Shown here in pieces: positions 44,273 to 52,539 of a stretch of 64,000 nt of DNA. This DNA comes from Streptomyces sp. SAI-135 (GTDB taxonomy: Bacteria > Actinomycetota > Actinomycetes > Streptomycetales > Streptomycetaceae). Both the position numbers and the translations under genes were made by a program. The notes under the pieces were generated by a model, which was not told the DNA's origin, made no database searches, and saw only the letters and a program-made list of their open reading frames with translations. The stretch's first letter is position 1. Every line of letters starts with the position of its first letter. Location of the stretch: NCBI RefSeq assembly GCF_029893805.1, contig NZ_JARXYP010000002.1, forward strand, positions 4,712,001 to 4,776,000, in the 5' to 3' direction.

Positions 44273-45960
44273 GCCTCCCGGCGCACCTCGACCACCCGGA
44301 ACCGGTTGGCGACGAAGGCTCCGTCGCACAGCGCCGAGTTGGCCGCCGGGTTGCCTCCCGAGCCGTGGAAGTCGGAGAACGCGGCCGTCTGGTTGACGTA
44401 GACCCCGCCGACCAGGTTCAGCGACAACTGTGCCGCCTCCTCCAGGCAGACCTCCTGGACGGCCTGCTCGACCTCCTCGTCGGTGGTGTACGCGCCGACC
44501 GTCATCGCGCCCTTCTCGCGGATCGTGCGCCGCAGCAGCTCCACCGCGTCGGCGGCCGAGTCGACCGCGACGGCGAAGGACACCGGTCCGAAGCACTCGC
44601 TCATGCAGGCGGCCTCGTCGTCCGGCTTGGCCCCGTCGAGCTTGACGATCACGGGTGTGCGCACGACCGCGCCCGGGAACTCCGGGTTGCCGACCTCCCG
44701 CGAGGCCAGGGCGACTTCGCCCAGGCCCGCCGCGGCCTCCAGGCGCGCCTTCACGTCCGGGTTGACGAGGGCGCCCAGCAGCGCGTTGGCGCGCGCGTCG
44801 TCGCCGAGGAGGCCGTCGACCGCGCGGGCGAGGTCCGAGACCACCTCGTCGAAGGTCTTGGGGCCCTCGTCGGTGCGGATGCCGTCCCGGGGGATCAGCA
44901 GGTTCTGCGGGGTCGTGCACATCTGGCCGCTGTAGAGGGACAGGGAGAAGGCCAGGTTGGAGAGCATGCCCTGGTAGTCGCCCGCCGACTCCACGAGCAC
45001 GGTGTTGACGCCGGCCTTCTCCGTGTAGACCTGCGCCTGACGGGCGTTGGCCTCCAGCCAGTCGCCGAACTCCGTCGAGCCGGTGTAGTCGATGATGCGG
45101 ATCTCGGGGCGCGTGGCCAGGGTCCTGGCGATGCCCTCGCCGGGGCGCTCGGCGGCCAGGGCCACCAGGTTCGGGTCGAAGCCGGCCTCGCCGAGGACGT
45201 CCCGCGCCACCTGGACGGTGAGCGCCAGCGGCAGCACCGCGCGCGGGTGCGGCTTCACCAGGACCGCGTTGCCGGTGGCCAGGGAGGCGAACAGGCCCGG
45301 ATAGCCGTTCCACGTCGGGAAGGTGTTGCAGCCGATGACCAGGCCGATCCCGCGCGGGACCGGCGTGAACTGCTTGGTCAGCGCGAGCGGGTCGCGCTTG
45401 CCCTGCGGCTTGGTCCACTCCGCGGTGTCGGGGGTGCGGACCTGCTCCACGTACGCGTAGGCCACCGCCTCCAGGCCGCGGTCCTGGGCGTGCGGGCCGC
45501 CCGCCTGGAGCGCCATCATGAACGCCTGGCCGCTGGTGTGCATGACCGCGTGCGCGAACTCGTGGGTGCGGTCGCTGATCCGCTTGAGGATCTCCAGACA
45601 GACCACCGCGCGCATCTCTGCGCCCGCGTCCCGCCAGGCCTTCTGGCCCGCCCTCATCGCGGGCAGCAGCACGTCGAGGTCCGCGTGGGGGTACTCGACG
45701 CCCAGTTCGATGCCGTACGGCGAGACCTCGCCGCCCACCCAGTCGTCGGTGCCGGGCTGGCCGAGGTCGAGGCGGGTGCCCTGGAGGGCGTCGAAGGCGG
45801 CCTTGCCCGCCGCCATGTCCAGGCTGCCGCTCTCCCCGTAGGCCTTGGGGTGCTCGGGGTGCGGGGACCAGTAGGCGCGGGTGCGGATCGCCTCCAGCGC
45901 CTGGTCGAGGGTGGGCCGGTGCTTGGCGATCAGCTCGTGGGCGGTCAGTTCGGCGGCCAT
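44269..45960 (-). CDS. paaN: PaaN, phenylacetate-pathway aldehyde dehydrogenase-like protein
   Basis: A 563-aa aldehyde dehydrogenase superfamily member. It shows the PaaN N-terminus (TAHELIAKHRPTLDQALEAI, YWSPHPEHPKAYGE), VIGCNTFPTWNGYPG, DYTGSTEFGDWLEANA, the active-site Cys in LYSGQMCTTPQN and FGPVSFAVAV. It lacks the enoyl-CoA hydratase fusion of the long PaaZ type. It oxidises or processes ring-opened intermediates in some phenylacetate pathways. The rest of the paa operon is not in the window. The divergent promoter contains operator site B. Confidence 0.93.
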   Translation of the reverse strand: MAAELTAHELIAKHRPTLDQALEAIRTRAYWSPHPEHPKAYGESGSLDMAAGKAAFDALQGTRLDLGQPGTDDWVGGEVSPYGIELGVEYPHADLDVLLPAMRAGQKAWRDAGAEMRAVVCLEILKRISDRTHEFAHAVMHTSGQAFMMALQAGGPHAQDRGLEAVAYAYVEQVRTPDTAEWTKPQGKRDPLALTKQFTPVPRGIGLVIGCNTFPTWNGYPGLFASLATGNAVLVKPHPRAVLPLALTVQVARDVLGEAGFDPNLVALAAERPGEGIARTLATRPEIRIIDYTGSTEFGDWLEANARQAQVYTEKAGVNTVLVESAGDYQGMLSNLAFSLSLYSGQMCTTPQNLLIPRDGIRTDEGPKTFDEVVSDLARAVDGLLGDDARANALLGALVNPDVKARLEAAAGLGEVALASREVGNPEFPGAVVRTPVIVKLDGAKPDDEAACMSECFGPVSFAVAVDSAADAVELLRRTIREKGAMTVGAYTTDEEVEQAVQEVCLEEAAQLSLNLVGGVYVNQTAAFSDFHGSGGNPAANSALCDGAFVANRFRVVEVRREA

Positions 45961-46044
45961 GCGGGACCAACTCCTCGTCTTTCGAACTCTTCGTCGAGCT
46001 CATGACCTGGGCAGAGATATGGGCAGGAACAGCCGGTCAGGGTT

Positions 46045-46072
46045 AGAGTAACCGAACGATCGGTCGGGACAA
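46045..46072 (-). promoter_or_regulatory. paaN promoter
   Basis: On the minus strand TTGTCC (complement of 46067-46072), 16-bp spacer, TACTCT (complement of 46045-46050). The spacer contains operator site B, so a bound repressor would block RNA polymerase directly. Confidence 0.5.
46051..46064. promoter_or_regulatory. PaaR-type operator candidate, site B
   Basis: ACCGAACGATCGGT fits ACCGNNCGNNCGGT exactly. It lies between divergent paaN and paaH, and the TetR regulator gene follows paaH in the same operon, as expected for autoregulation. Confidence 0.65.
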
Positions 46073-46120
46073 GGGGGTCCGCCGCATCTGTGGAAAACCC
46101 CGTGCGGGAGGATCGCGCAC

Positions 46121-47638
46121 ATGACAGGACTCGACCTCAGCAGCCCCGTGGCCGTCGTCGGCACCGGCACCATGGGCCAGGGCATCGCCCAGGTCGCGCT
46201 GGTCGCCGGGCACCCCGTGCGGCTCTACGACGCCGCACCCGGCCGGGCCCGGGAGGCGGCCGACGCGATCGCCGCCCGCCTTGACCGGCTCGTCGAGAAG
46301 GACCGGCTCACCGCCGCCGACCGGGACGCGGCGCGCGCCCGTCTCGTGGCCGCCGAACAGCTCACCGACCTCGCGGACTGCACGCTGGTCGTCGAGGCCG
46401 TCCTGGAGCGGCTGGACGTCAAGCAGCAGCTGTTCCGGGAGCTGGAGGACGTCGTCGGCGAGGACTGTCTGCTCGCCACCAACACCTCCTCCCTGTCGGT
46501 GACGGCCATCGCCGGCGCCCTGCGCCACCCCGGACGCTTCGTGGGCCTGCACTTCTTCAACCCCGCCCCGCTGCTGCCGCTGGTCGAGGTCGTCTCCGGG
46601 TTCGCCACCGACGTCTCCTCGGCCACGCGCGCGTACGAGACGGCACGCGCGTGGGGCAAGACGCCGGTCGCCTGCGCCGACACCCCCGGCTTCATCGTCA
46701 ACCGCATCGCGCGGCCCTTCTACGCCGAGGCGTTCGCGGTCTACGAGGCGCAGGGCGCCGAGCCCGCCACCATCGACGCGGTCCTGCGCGAGTGCGGCGG
46801 CTTCAGGATGGGCGCGTTCGAACTGACCGACCTGATCGGACAGGACGTCAACGAGTCCGTGACGCACTCCGTGTGGCGCGCCTTCTTCCAGGACGCGCGC
46901 TTCACGCCCTCCCTGGCCCAGCAGCGCCTGGTCGAGTCGGGCCGGCTCGGCCGCAAGAGCGGGCGGGGCTGGTACGACTACACGGACGGCGCCGAGAGGG
47001 ACGAGCCGCACACCGCGGAGCCGGCCCAGGCGCCCGCGTACGTCGTCGCCGAAGGCGATCTGGGCCCCGCGTCCGAACTGCTCGCGCTGATCCGCGAGGC
47101 GGGCATCCAGGTCCGCGAGGACGAGGAGGACCACGGCACCCGGCTGGTCCTGCCGAGCGGCGGACAGCTCGCGCTCGCCGACGGACAGACCTCGGTGGAG
47201 TTCCGGGACGTCGTCTACTTCGACCTCGCGCTCGACTACCGCAGGGCCACCCGCATCGCGCTCTCCGCGTCCCAGGACACCTCGCAGCAGACGCTCACCG
47301 AGGCCGTCGGGCTCTTCCAGGCACTCGGCAAGGACGTCAGCGTCATCGGGGACGTGCCCGGCATGATCGTCGCCCGTACGGTGGCCCGGATCGTCGACCT
47401 GGCGCACGACGCCGTCGCCAAGGGCGTGGCCACCCAGGAGGACATCGACACCGCCATGCGGCTCGGGGTGAACTACCCGCTCGGCCCCTTCGAGTGGAGC
47501 CGCAGGCTCGGCCGCAACTGGGCCTACGCCCTCCTCGACGACCTGCACCTGCGCGACCCGTCCGGACGGTACGCGCCCTCGCTCGCGCTGTACCGGCACG
47601 CGTACGCCTCCGACAAGCGGGAGGGCAGCACCTCATGA
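46121..47638 (+). CDS. paaH: 3-hydroxyacyl-CoA dehydrogenase (PaaH type)
   Basis: A 505-aa NAD-dependent dehydrogenase. The N-terminal Rossmann domain has VVGTGTMGQGIAQVALVAGH. The active-site region is FVGLHFFNPAPLLPLVEV with the catalytic His, followed by TPGFIVNRIARPFYAEA. A second, duplicated C-terminal dehydrogenase domain contains VPGMIVARTVARIVDLAHDA and ends NYPLGPFEWS. This two-domain length is typical of PaaH (3-hydroxyadipyl-CoA dehydrogenase). GGGAGG precedes the ATG; the stop overlaps the TetR start (ATGA). Confidence 0.92.
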   Translation: MTGLDLSSPVAVVGTGTMGQGIAQVALVAGHPVRLYDAAPGRAREAADAIAARLDRLVEKDRLTAADRDAARARLVAAEQLTDLADCTLVVEAVLERLDVKQQLFRELEDVVGEDCLLATNTSSLSVTAIAGALRHPGRFVGLHFFNPAPLLPLVEVVSGFATDVSSATRAYETARAWGKTPVACADTPGFIVNRIARPFYAEAFAVYEAQGAEPATIDAVLRECGGFRMGAFELTDLIGQDVNESVTHSVWRAFFQDARFTPSLAQQRLVESGRLGRKSGRGWYDYTDGAERDEPHTAEPAQAPAYVVAEGDLGPASELLALIREAGIQVREDEEDHGTRLVLPSGGQLALADGQTSVEFRDVVYFDLALDYRRATRIALSASQDTSQQTLTEAVGLFQALGKDVSVIGDVPGMIVARTVARIVDLAHDAVAKGVATQEDIDTAMRLGVNYPLGPFEWSRRLGRNWAYALLDDLHLRDPSGRYAPSLALYRHAYASDKREGSTS

Positions 47639-48225
47639 CGACCGCCAAGCGGGACACGTACACCCCCGAGACGCTGCTGACCGTCGCCGTCCAGGTCTTC
47701 AACGAGCGCGGCTACGACGGCACCTCCATGGAGCACCTCTCCAGGGCGGCGGGCATCTCCAAGTCGTCGATCTACCACCACGTGTCCGGCAAGGAGGAGC
47801 TCCTGCGCCGGGCCGTCAGCCGGGCCCTGGACGGCCTCTTCGGCATCCTCGACGAGGAGCACGCGCGCGTGGGCCGTGCCTCCGGCCGCCTGGAGTACGT
47901 CGTGCGGCGCATGGTCGAGGTGCTGATCGCCGAACTCCCGTACGTGACCCTGCTGCTGCGGGTGCGCGGCAACACGGACACCGAGCGGTGGGCCCTGGAG
48001 CGGCGCCGCGAGTTCGACCACCGGGTCGCCGAACTCCTGAGGGCGGCCGCGGCCGACGGTGACGTACGCGGTGACGTCGAGGTGCGCCTCGCGACCCGCC
48101 TGGTCTTCGGGATGATCAACTCCATCGTGGAGTGGTACCGCCCGGACGGCCGGGGCATGAACGAACGCGAGGTCGCCGACGCGGTGGCCCAGTTGATCTT
48201 CGGGGGTTTGCGCCGGGCGTCCTGA
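47635..48225 (+). CDS. paaR: TetR family regulator, PaaR-like
   Basis: A 196-aa TetR repressor. The N-terminal DNA-binding domain contains TVAVQVFNERGYDGTSMEHL and RAAGISKSSIYHHVSGKEEL, and a C-terminal helical ligand domain ends VAQLIFGGLRRA. It is co-translated with paaH through ATGA. The operator candidate between paaN and paaH, plus similar sites at 41023 and 48875, make it the probable controller of these promoters. By analogy with corynebacterial PaaR the inducer would be phenylacetyl-CoA. The symbol rests on context. Confidence 0.88.
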   Translation: MTTAKRDTYTPETLLTVAVQVFNERGYDGTSMEHLSRAAGISKSSIYHHVSGKEELLRRAVSRALDGLFGILDEEHARVGRASGRLEYVVRRMVEVLIAELPYVTLLLRVRGNTDTERWALERRREFDHRVAELLRAAAADGDVRGDVEVRLATRLVFGMINSIVEWYRPDGRGMNEREVADAVAQLIFGGLRRAS

Positions 48226-48227
48226 GC

Positions 48228-48773
48228 TCAGCCCTGCGGCTCCAGGTCCTCCTCCTCGAAGACCAGCAGGGTGCGCGTGCTGAGGACCTCCGGGATGGCC
48301 TGGAGACGGGTGAGGACCAGTTCGCGCAGGGACCTGTTGTCCGGGGTGTGGACGAGCAGCAGCACGTCGAAGTCGCCGCCGACCAGCGCGATGTGCGACG
48401 CCCCGGGCAGCTGCCGGAGCTGTTCGCGCACCGTGCGCCAGGAGTTCTGGACGATCTTCAGGGTGATGTACGCCGAAGTCCCCTGCCCGGCCCGCTCGTG
48501 GTTGACGCGGGCGCCGAAGCCGCGGATGACACCGTCCTCGACGAGCCGGTTGATCCGCGCGTAGGCGTTGGCCCGGGAGACGTGGACCCGTTCGGCGACC
48601 GACCGTATCGACGCGCGGCCGTCAGCCTGGAGCATCTGGAGGATGTCCTGATCGATGGCGTCGAGCGGACGCGGGGGCGGAAGGGGGCTCCCGCTCACTG
48701 CGGTTCCGCTCTCCGCAGTCCCGCTCTCCGCAGTCCCGCTCTCCGCGCCTGCGGCCATTTGTTCAGGTGCCAT
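48228..48773 (-). CDS. Lrp/AsnC family regulator
   Basis: A 181-aa regulator. An N-terminal extension has (S/T)AESG repeats (residues 7-30). The winged HTH follows (LDAIDQDILQMLQADGRASI, HVSRANAYARINRL), then the RAM ligand-binding domain (LVGGDFDVLLLVHTPD). It is divergent from the keto acid dehydrogenase operon and is therefore its likely local regulator responding to branched-chain amino acids. ATG 48773 is chosen for GGGAGG on the minus strand; ATG 48794 is an in-frame alternative. Confidence 0.9.
   Translation of the reverse strand: MAPEQMAAGAESGTAESGTAESGTAVSGSPLPPPRPLDAIDQDILQMLQADGRASIRSVAERVHVSRANAYARINRLVEDGVIRGFGARVNHERAGQGTSAYITLKIVQNSWRTVREQLRQLPGASHIALVGGDFDVLLLVHTPDNRSLRELVLTRLQAIPEVLSTRTLLVFEEEDLEPQG
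48691..48750 (-). repeat. 15-bp tandem repeat, four units, in the Lrp gene
   Basis: CCGCTCTCCGCAGTC occurs exactly at 48706 and 48721, with variants at 48691 and 48736. It encodes the SGTAE repeats, in frame, before the DNA-binding domain. Confidence 0.85.
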
Positions 48774-48831
48774 GTCCCCCCGCCTCCCTACCATGGACGT
48801 ACTGCGTCCATCTCAGGCCGTGGAGAACCGT

Positions 48832-48840
48832 TTGTCCACA
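48832..48840 (+). promoter_or_regulatory. DnaA-box-like 9-mer
   Basis: TTGTCCACA, exact consensus, between the divergent Lrp and bkdA genes. Confidence 0.35.
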
Positions 48841-48874
48841 GCCTGAGGGGGCCTGTAGCCAAAATGTGCCGACG

Positions 48875-48888
48875 ACCGAACAATCGGT
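48875..48888. promoter_or_regulatory. PaaR-type operator candidate, site C
   Basis: ACCGAACAATCGGT is like site B with one base changed in the centre (CG to CA). It is 60 bp upstream of bkdA. It may bind the same TetR protein more weakly or belong to another factor. Confidence 0.4.
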
Positions 48889-48947
48889 AGGTGAGGCGCC
48901 TCACACCCGTGGTGCGCCACCAGCCGCTCCCACGAGGAGGTGCCGTC

Positions 48948-50093
48948 ATGACGGTCATGGAGCAGCGGGGCGCGTACCGGCCATCACCGCCGCCCGCCTG
49001 GCAGCCCCGCACGGACCCCGGGCCCCTGCTGCCGGACGCCGAACCCCATCGCGTCCTCGGCACCGAGGCGGCCGCGCAGGCCGACCCGGCCCTGTTGCGC
49101 CGGCTCTACGCCGAGCTGGTGCGGGGCCGCCGCTACAACACCCAGGCCACCGCGCTCACCAAGCAGGGCCGTCTCGCCGTCTACCCCTCCAGCACCGGCC
49201 AGGAGGCCTGCGAGGTCGCCGCCGCGCTGGCCCTCGAGGAGCGCGACTGGCTCTTCCCCAGCTACCGCGACACCCTCGCCGCCGTCGCCCGGGGCCTCGA
49301 CCCCGTGCAGGCGCTGACCCTGCTGCGCGGCGACTGGCACACCGGCTACGACCCGCGCGAGCACCGCGTGGCCCCGCTGTGCACCCCCCTCGCCACTCAG
49401 CTCCCGCACGCCGTCGGTCTCGCGCACGCCGCCCGCCTCAAGGGCGACGACGTGGTCGCGCTCGCCATGGTCGGCGACGGCGGCACCAGCGAGGGCGACT
49501 TCCACGAGGCGCTGAACTTCGCCGCGGTCTGGCAGGCCCCGGTCGTCTTCCTGGTCCAGAACAACGGCTTCGCGATCTCCGTCCCGCTCGCCAAGCAGAC
49601 CGCGGCCCCGTCGCTGGCCCACAAGGCCGTCGGCTACGGCATGCCCGGCCGCCTGGTCGACGGCAACGACGCGGCCGCCGTGCACGAGGTCCTCACCGCC
49701 GCCGTACGCCACGCGCGCGAGGGCGGCGGACCCACCCTGGTGGAGGCGATCACCTACCGCGTGGACGCCCACACCAACGCCGACGACGCGACCCGCTACC
49801 GCGGCGACGCCGAGGTCGAGACCTGGCGCGGACACGACCCGATCGCCCTCCTGGAACACGAACTGACCGAGCGCGGCCTGATCGACGAGGCCGGCATCGA
49901 GGCCGTACGCCAGGACGCCGAGGAGTTCGCCGCCGGCCTGCGCGAGCGCATGAACCAGGACCCGGCCCTCGACCCGATGGACCTGTTCGCCCACGTCTAC
50001 GCCGAGCCCACCCCGCAACTGCGCGAGCAGCAGGCCCAGTTGCGCGCCGAGCTGGAAGCCGAGCACGACTCCCACGGGGGTACGCACCGATGA
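48948..50093 (+). CDS. bkdA: Branched-chain keto acid dehydrogenase E1 component, alpha subunit
   Basis: A 381-aa thiamine diphosphate-dependent subunit. The TPP motif reads MVGDGGTSEGDFHEALNFAA, ending in the QNN turn (FLVQNNGFAISVP). Phosphorylation-loop-like YRVDAHTNADDATRYR is also seen. With E1-beta it decarboxylates branched keto acids to give the starters for branched fatty acids and polyketides. The ATG at 48948 follows GAGGAGG with ideal spacing. It begins a three-gene operon with overlapping stops and starts. Symbols follow the S. avermitilis bkdABC scheme. Confidence 0.9.
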   Translation: MTVMEQRGAYRPSPPPAWQPRTDPGPLLPDAEPHRVLGTEAAAQADPALLRRLYAELVRGRRYNTQATALTKQGRLAVYPSSTGQEACEVAAALALEERDWLFPSYRDTLAAVARGLDPVQALTLLRGDWHTGYDPREHRVAPLCTPLATQLPHAVGLAHAARLKGDDVVALAMVGDGGTSEGDFHEALNFAAVWQAPVVFLVQNNGFAISVPLAKQTAAPSLAHKAVGYGMPGRLVDGNDAAAVHEVLTAAVRHAREGGGPTLVEAITYRVDAHTNADDATRYRGDAEVETWRGHDPIALLEHELTERGLIDEAGIEAVRQDAEEFAAGLRERMNQDPALDPMDLFAHVYAEPTPQLREQQAQLRAELEAEHDSHGGTHR

Positions 50094-51094
50094 CCACCGT
50101 CGCCCTCAAGCCGGCCACCATGGCGCAGGCCCTCACGCGCGCGCTGCGCGACGCGATGGCGGCCGACCCCACCGTGCACGTCATGGGCGAGGACGTCGGC
50201 ACCCTCGGCGGCGTCTTCCGGGTCACCGACGGACTGGCCAAGGAGTTCGGTGAGGACCGCTGCACGGACACCCCGCTCGCCGAGGCGGGCATCCTCGGCA
50301 CGGCCGTCGGCATGGCGATGTACGGGCTGCGGCCGGTCGTGGAGATGCAGTTCGACGCCTTCGCGTACCCGGCGTTCGAGCAGCTGATCAGCCATGTGGC
50401 GAAGATGCGCAACCGCACCCGCGGGGCGATGCCGCTCCCGATCACCATCCGGGTGCCCTACGGCGGCGGCATCGGCGGGGTCGAGCACCACAGCGATGCC
50501 TCCGAGGCCTACTACATGGCGACCCCGGGGCTCCACGTCGTGACGCCCGCGACCGTCGCCGACGCCTACGGGCTGCTGCGCGCCGCCATCGCCTCCGACG
50601 ACCCGGTCGTCGTCCTGGAGCCCAAGCGGCTGTACTGGTCGAAGGACGCCTGGAACCCGGAGGAGCCGCAGAGCGTTGAGCCGATGGGCCGCGCGGTGGT
50701 GCGGCGCCCCGGCCGGAGCGCCACACTCATCACGTACGGGCCGTCCGTACCCGTGTGCCTCGAAGCCGCCGAGGCCGCGCGGGAGGAGGGGTGGGACCTC
50801 GAAGTGGTCGACCTGCGCTCCCTGGTGCCGTTCGACGACGACACGGTCGCGGCCTCCGTACGGCGGACCGGGCGAGCGGTCGTCGTGCACGAGTCGGGCG
50901 GGTTCGGCGGACCGGGCGGGGAGATCGCGGCCAGGGTCACGGAGCGCTGCTTCCACCATCTGGAGGCGCCGGTGCTGCGCGTGGCCGGTTTCGACATCCC
51001 CTACCCGCCGCCGATGCTGGAGCGTCACCACCTGCCCGGCGTGGACCGGATCCTGGACGCCGTGGGGCGTCTGCAGTGGGAGGCGGAGAGCTGA
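50090..51094 (+). CDS. bkdB: Branched-chain keto acid dehydrogenase E1 component, beta subunit
   Basis: A 334-aa transketolase-like subunit. It starts MTTVALKPATMAQALTRALR. Motifs: MGEDVGTLGGVFRVTDGL, FGEDRCTDTPLAEAGILG, RMPYGGGI-like IRVPYGGGIGGVEHHSD, and VVDLRSLVPFDDDTV. It overlaps the alpha gene (ATGA) and its TGA overlaps the E2 ATG by one base, so the products are made in fixed ratio. Confidence 0.93.
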   Translation: MTTVALKPATMAQALTRALRDAMAADPTVHVMGEDVGTLGGVFRVTDGLAKEFGEDRCTDTPLAEAGILGTAVGMAMYGLRPVVEMQFDAFAYPAFEQLISHVAKMRNRTRGAMPLPITIRVPYGGGIGGVEHHSDASEAYYMATPGLHVVTPATVADAYGLLRAAIASDDPVVVLEPKRLYWSKDAWNPEEPQSVEPMGRAVVRRPGRSATLITYGPSVPVCLEAAEAAREEGWDLEVVDLRSLVPFDDDTVAASVRRTGRAVVVHESGGFGGPGGEIAARVTERCFHHLEAPVLRVAGFDIPYPPPMLERHHLPGVDRILDAVGRLQWEAES

Positions 51095-52434
51095 TGGCGC
51101 AGGTCCTGGAGTTCAGGCTGCCGGATCTCGGCGAAGGCCTGACCGAGGCGGAGATCGTCCGCTGGCTGGTGGAGGTCGGTGACGTCGTCGCGGTCGACCA
51201 GCCGGTCGTCGAGGTCGAGACGGCCAAGGCGATGGTCGATGTCCCCTGCCCGTACGCCGGGGTCGTCACGGCCCGCTTCGGCGAGGAGGGCAGCGAACTC
51301 CCGGTGGGGTCACCGCTCATCACCGTGGCGGTGGGCGCGCCGGCCGCCGAGTCCGACACCCCCTCCGAGGGCTCGGGGAACGTCCTGGTCGGATACGGCA
51401 CCTCGGAGGCGCCCGCGCGCAGGCGCAGGGTGCGGCGGGAGCAGCAGGTCCCGGTACCGGTGAACGGCAGGCCGGCAGCACCCCCCGAGGTGGTCGAGGG
51501 CCCGGTCCCGGTGATCTCCCCGCTGGTCCGCCGCCTCGCCCGCGAGAACGGCCTCGACCTCAGGCAGCTCACCGGCTCAGGTCCCGACGGACTGATCCTG
51601 CGGGCCGACGTCGAGTACGCGCTGAGTGCCGCCGCCTCCCAGGGGCGCCCGGCACCGGCAGTCGCCGCCCCGGCCCCCACCGTCGCCGCACCGGCCCCGG
51701 TCGGCACCCCGCAGACCCCGGCAGCGGCCCGAGCGGCGGCCCCCGCCGCGACCCGCATCCCCCTCAAGGGCGTCCGGGGCGCGGTCGCCGACAAGCTGTC
51801 CCGCAGCCGCACCGAGATCCCCGACGCCACCTGCTGGGTGGACGCCGACGCGACGGAACTCATGCGCGCGCGTGCGGCGATGAACGCGTCCGGGGGCCCC
51901 AAGATCTCCCTGCTCGCGCTGCTGGCCCGGATCTGCACCGCCGCCCTGTCCCGTTTCCCGGAGCTCAACTCGACGGTGGACACGGCGGCCAGGGAGATCG
52001 TGCGGCTGGAGGCCGTGCATCTCGGGTTCGCCGCGCAGACCGAGCGGGGACTGGTCGTACCGGTCGTGAAGGACGCCCACGCGCGGGACGCCGAGTCGCT
52101 GTCCGCGGAGTTCGCCCGGCTCACCGAGGCGGCCCGCACCGGCAGCCTCACCCCCGCTGAACTCACGGGCGGCACCTTCACGCTGAACAACTACGGCGTG
52201 TTCGGTGTCGACGGCTCCACGCCGATCATCAACCACCCCGAGGCGGCCATGCTCGGCGTCGGCCGCATCATTCCCAAGCCGTGGGTGCACGAGGGCGAGC
52301 TGGCGGTGCGTCAGGTCGTCCAGCTCTCGCTCACCTTCGACCACCGGGTGTGCGACGGCGGCACCGCGGGCGGCTTCCTGCGGTACGTGGCGGACTGCGT
52401 GGAACAGCCGGCGGTGCTGCTGCGCACCCTGTGA
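51094..52434 (+). CDS. bkdC: Branched-chain keto acid dehydrogenase E2 (lipoamide acyltransferase)
   Basis: A 446-aa core subunit. The N-terminal lipoyl domain has Lys45 in VETAKAMVDV as lipoylation site. Linkers rich in Ala/Pro flank a small E1/E3-binding domain (ISPLVRRLARENGLDLRQL, TGSGPDG). The C-terminal acyltransferase domain has LTFDHRVCDGGTAGGFL with the catalytic His. E3 (lipoamide dehydrogenase) is not encoded here. A perfect 19-bp hairpin follows 17 bp after the stop. Confidence 0.93.
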   Translation: MAQVLEFRLPDLGEGLTEAEIVRWLVEVGDVVAVDQPVVEVETAKAMVDVPCPYAGVVTARFGEEGSELPVGSPLITVAVGAPAAESDTPSEGSGNVLVGYGTSEAPARRRRVRREQQVPVPVNGRPAAPPEVVEGPVPVISPLVRRLARENGLDLRQLTGSGPDGLILRADVEYALSAAASQGRPAPAVAAPAPTVAAPAPVGTPQTPAAARAAAPAATRIPLKGVRGAVADKLSRSRTEIPDATCWVDADATELMRARAAMNASGGPKISLLALLARICTAALSRFPELNSTVDTAAREIVRLEAVHLGFAAQTERGLVVPVVKDAHARDAESLSAEFARLTEAARTGSLTPAELTGGTFTLNNYGVFGVDGSTPIINHPEAAMLGVGRIIPKPWVHEGELAVRQVVQLSLTFDHRVCDGGTAGGFLRYVADCVEQPAVLLRTL

Positions 52435-52451
52435 CCGGGACAGCCGCACAC

Positions 52452-52492
52452 CCGGGATCGCGCGCCGCCGGTGCGGCGGCGCGCGATCCCGG
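52452..52492 (+). terminator. Hairpin after bkdC
   Basis: Perfect 19-bp stem (52452-52470 and 52474-52492) around GTG; no T tract. It probably ends the bkd operon. Confidence 0.75.
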
Positions 52493-52527
52493 CGCCGCCG
52501 CACGTTCCCTGTGATCGCGACGGCACG

Positions 52528-52539
52528 CATACTCGGGGG
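52528..52539 (+). promoter_or_regulatory. Leaderless promoter before the mobA-like gene
   Basis: CATACT (52528-52533) resembles a -10 hexamer and ends 6 nt before the GTG at 52540, which lacks a ribosome site. This predicts an mRNA starting at or next to the start codon. Confidence 0.45.
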
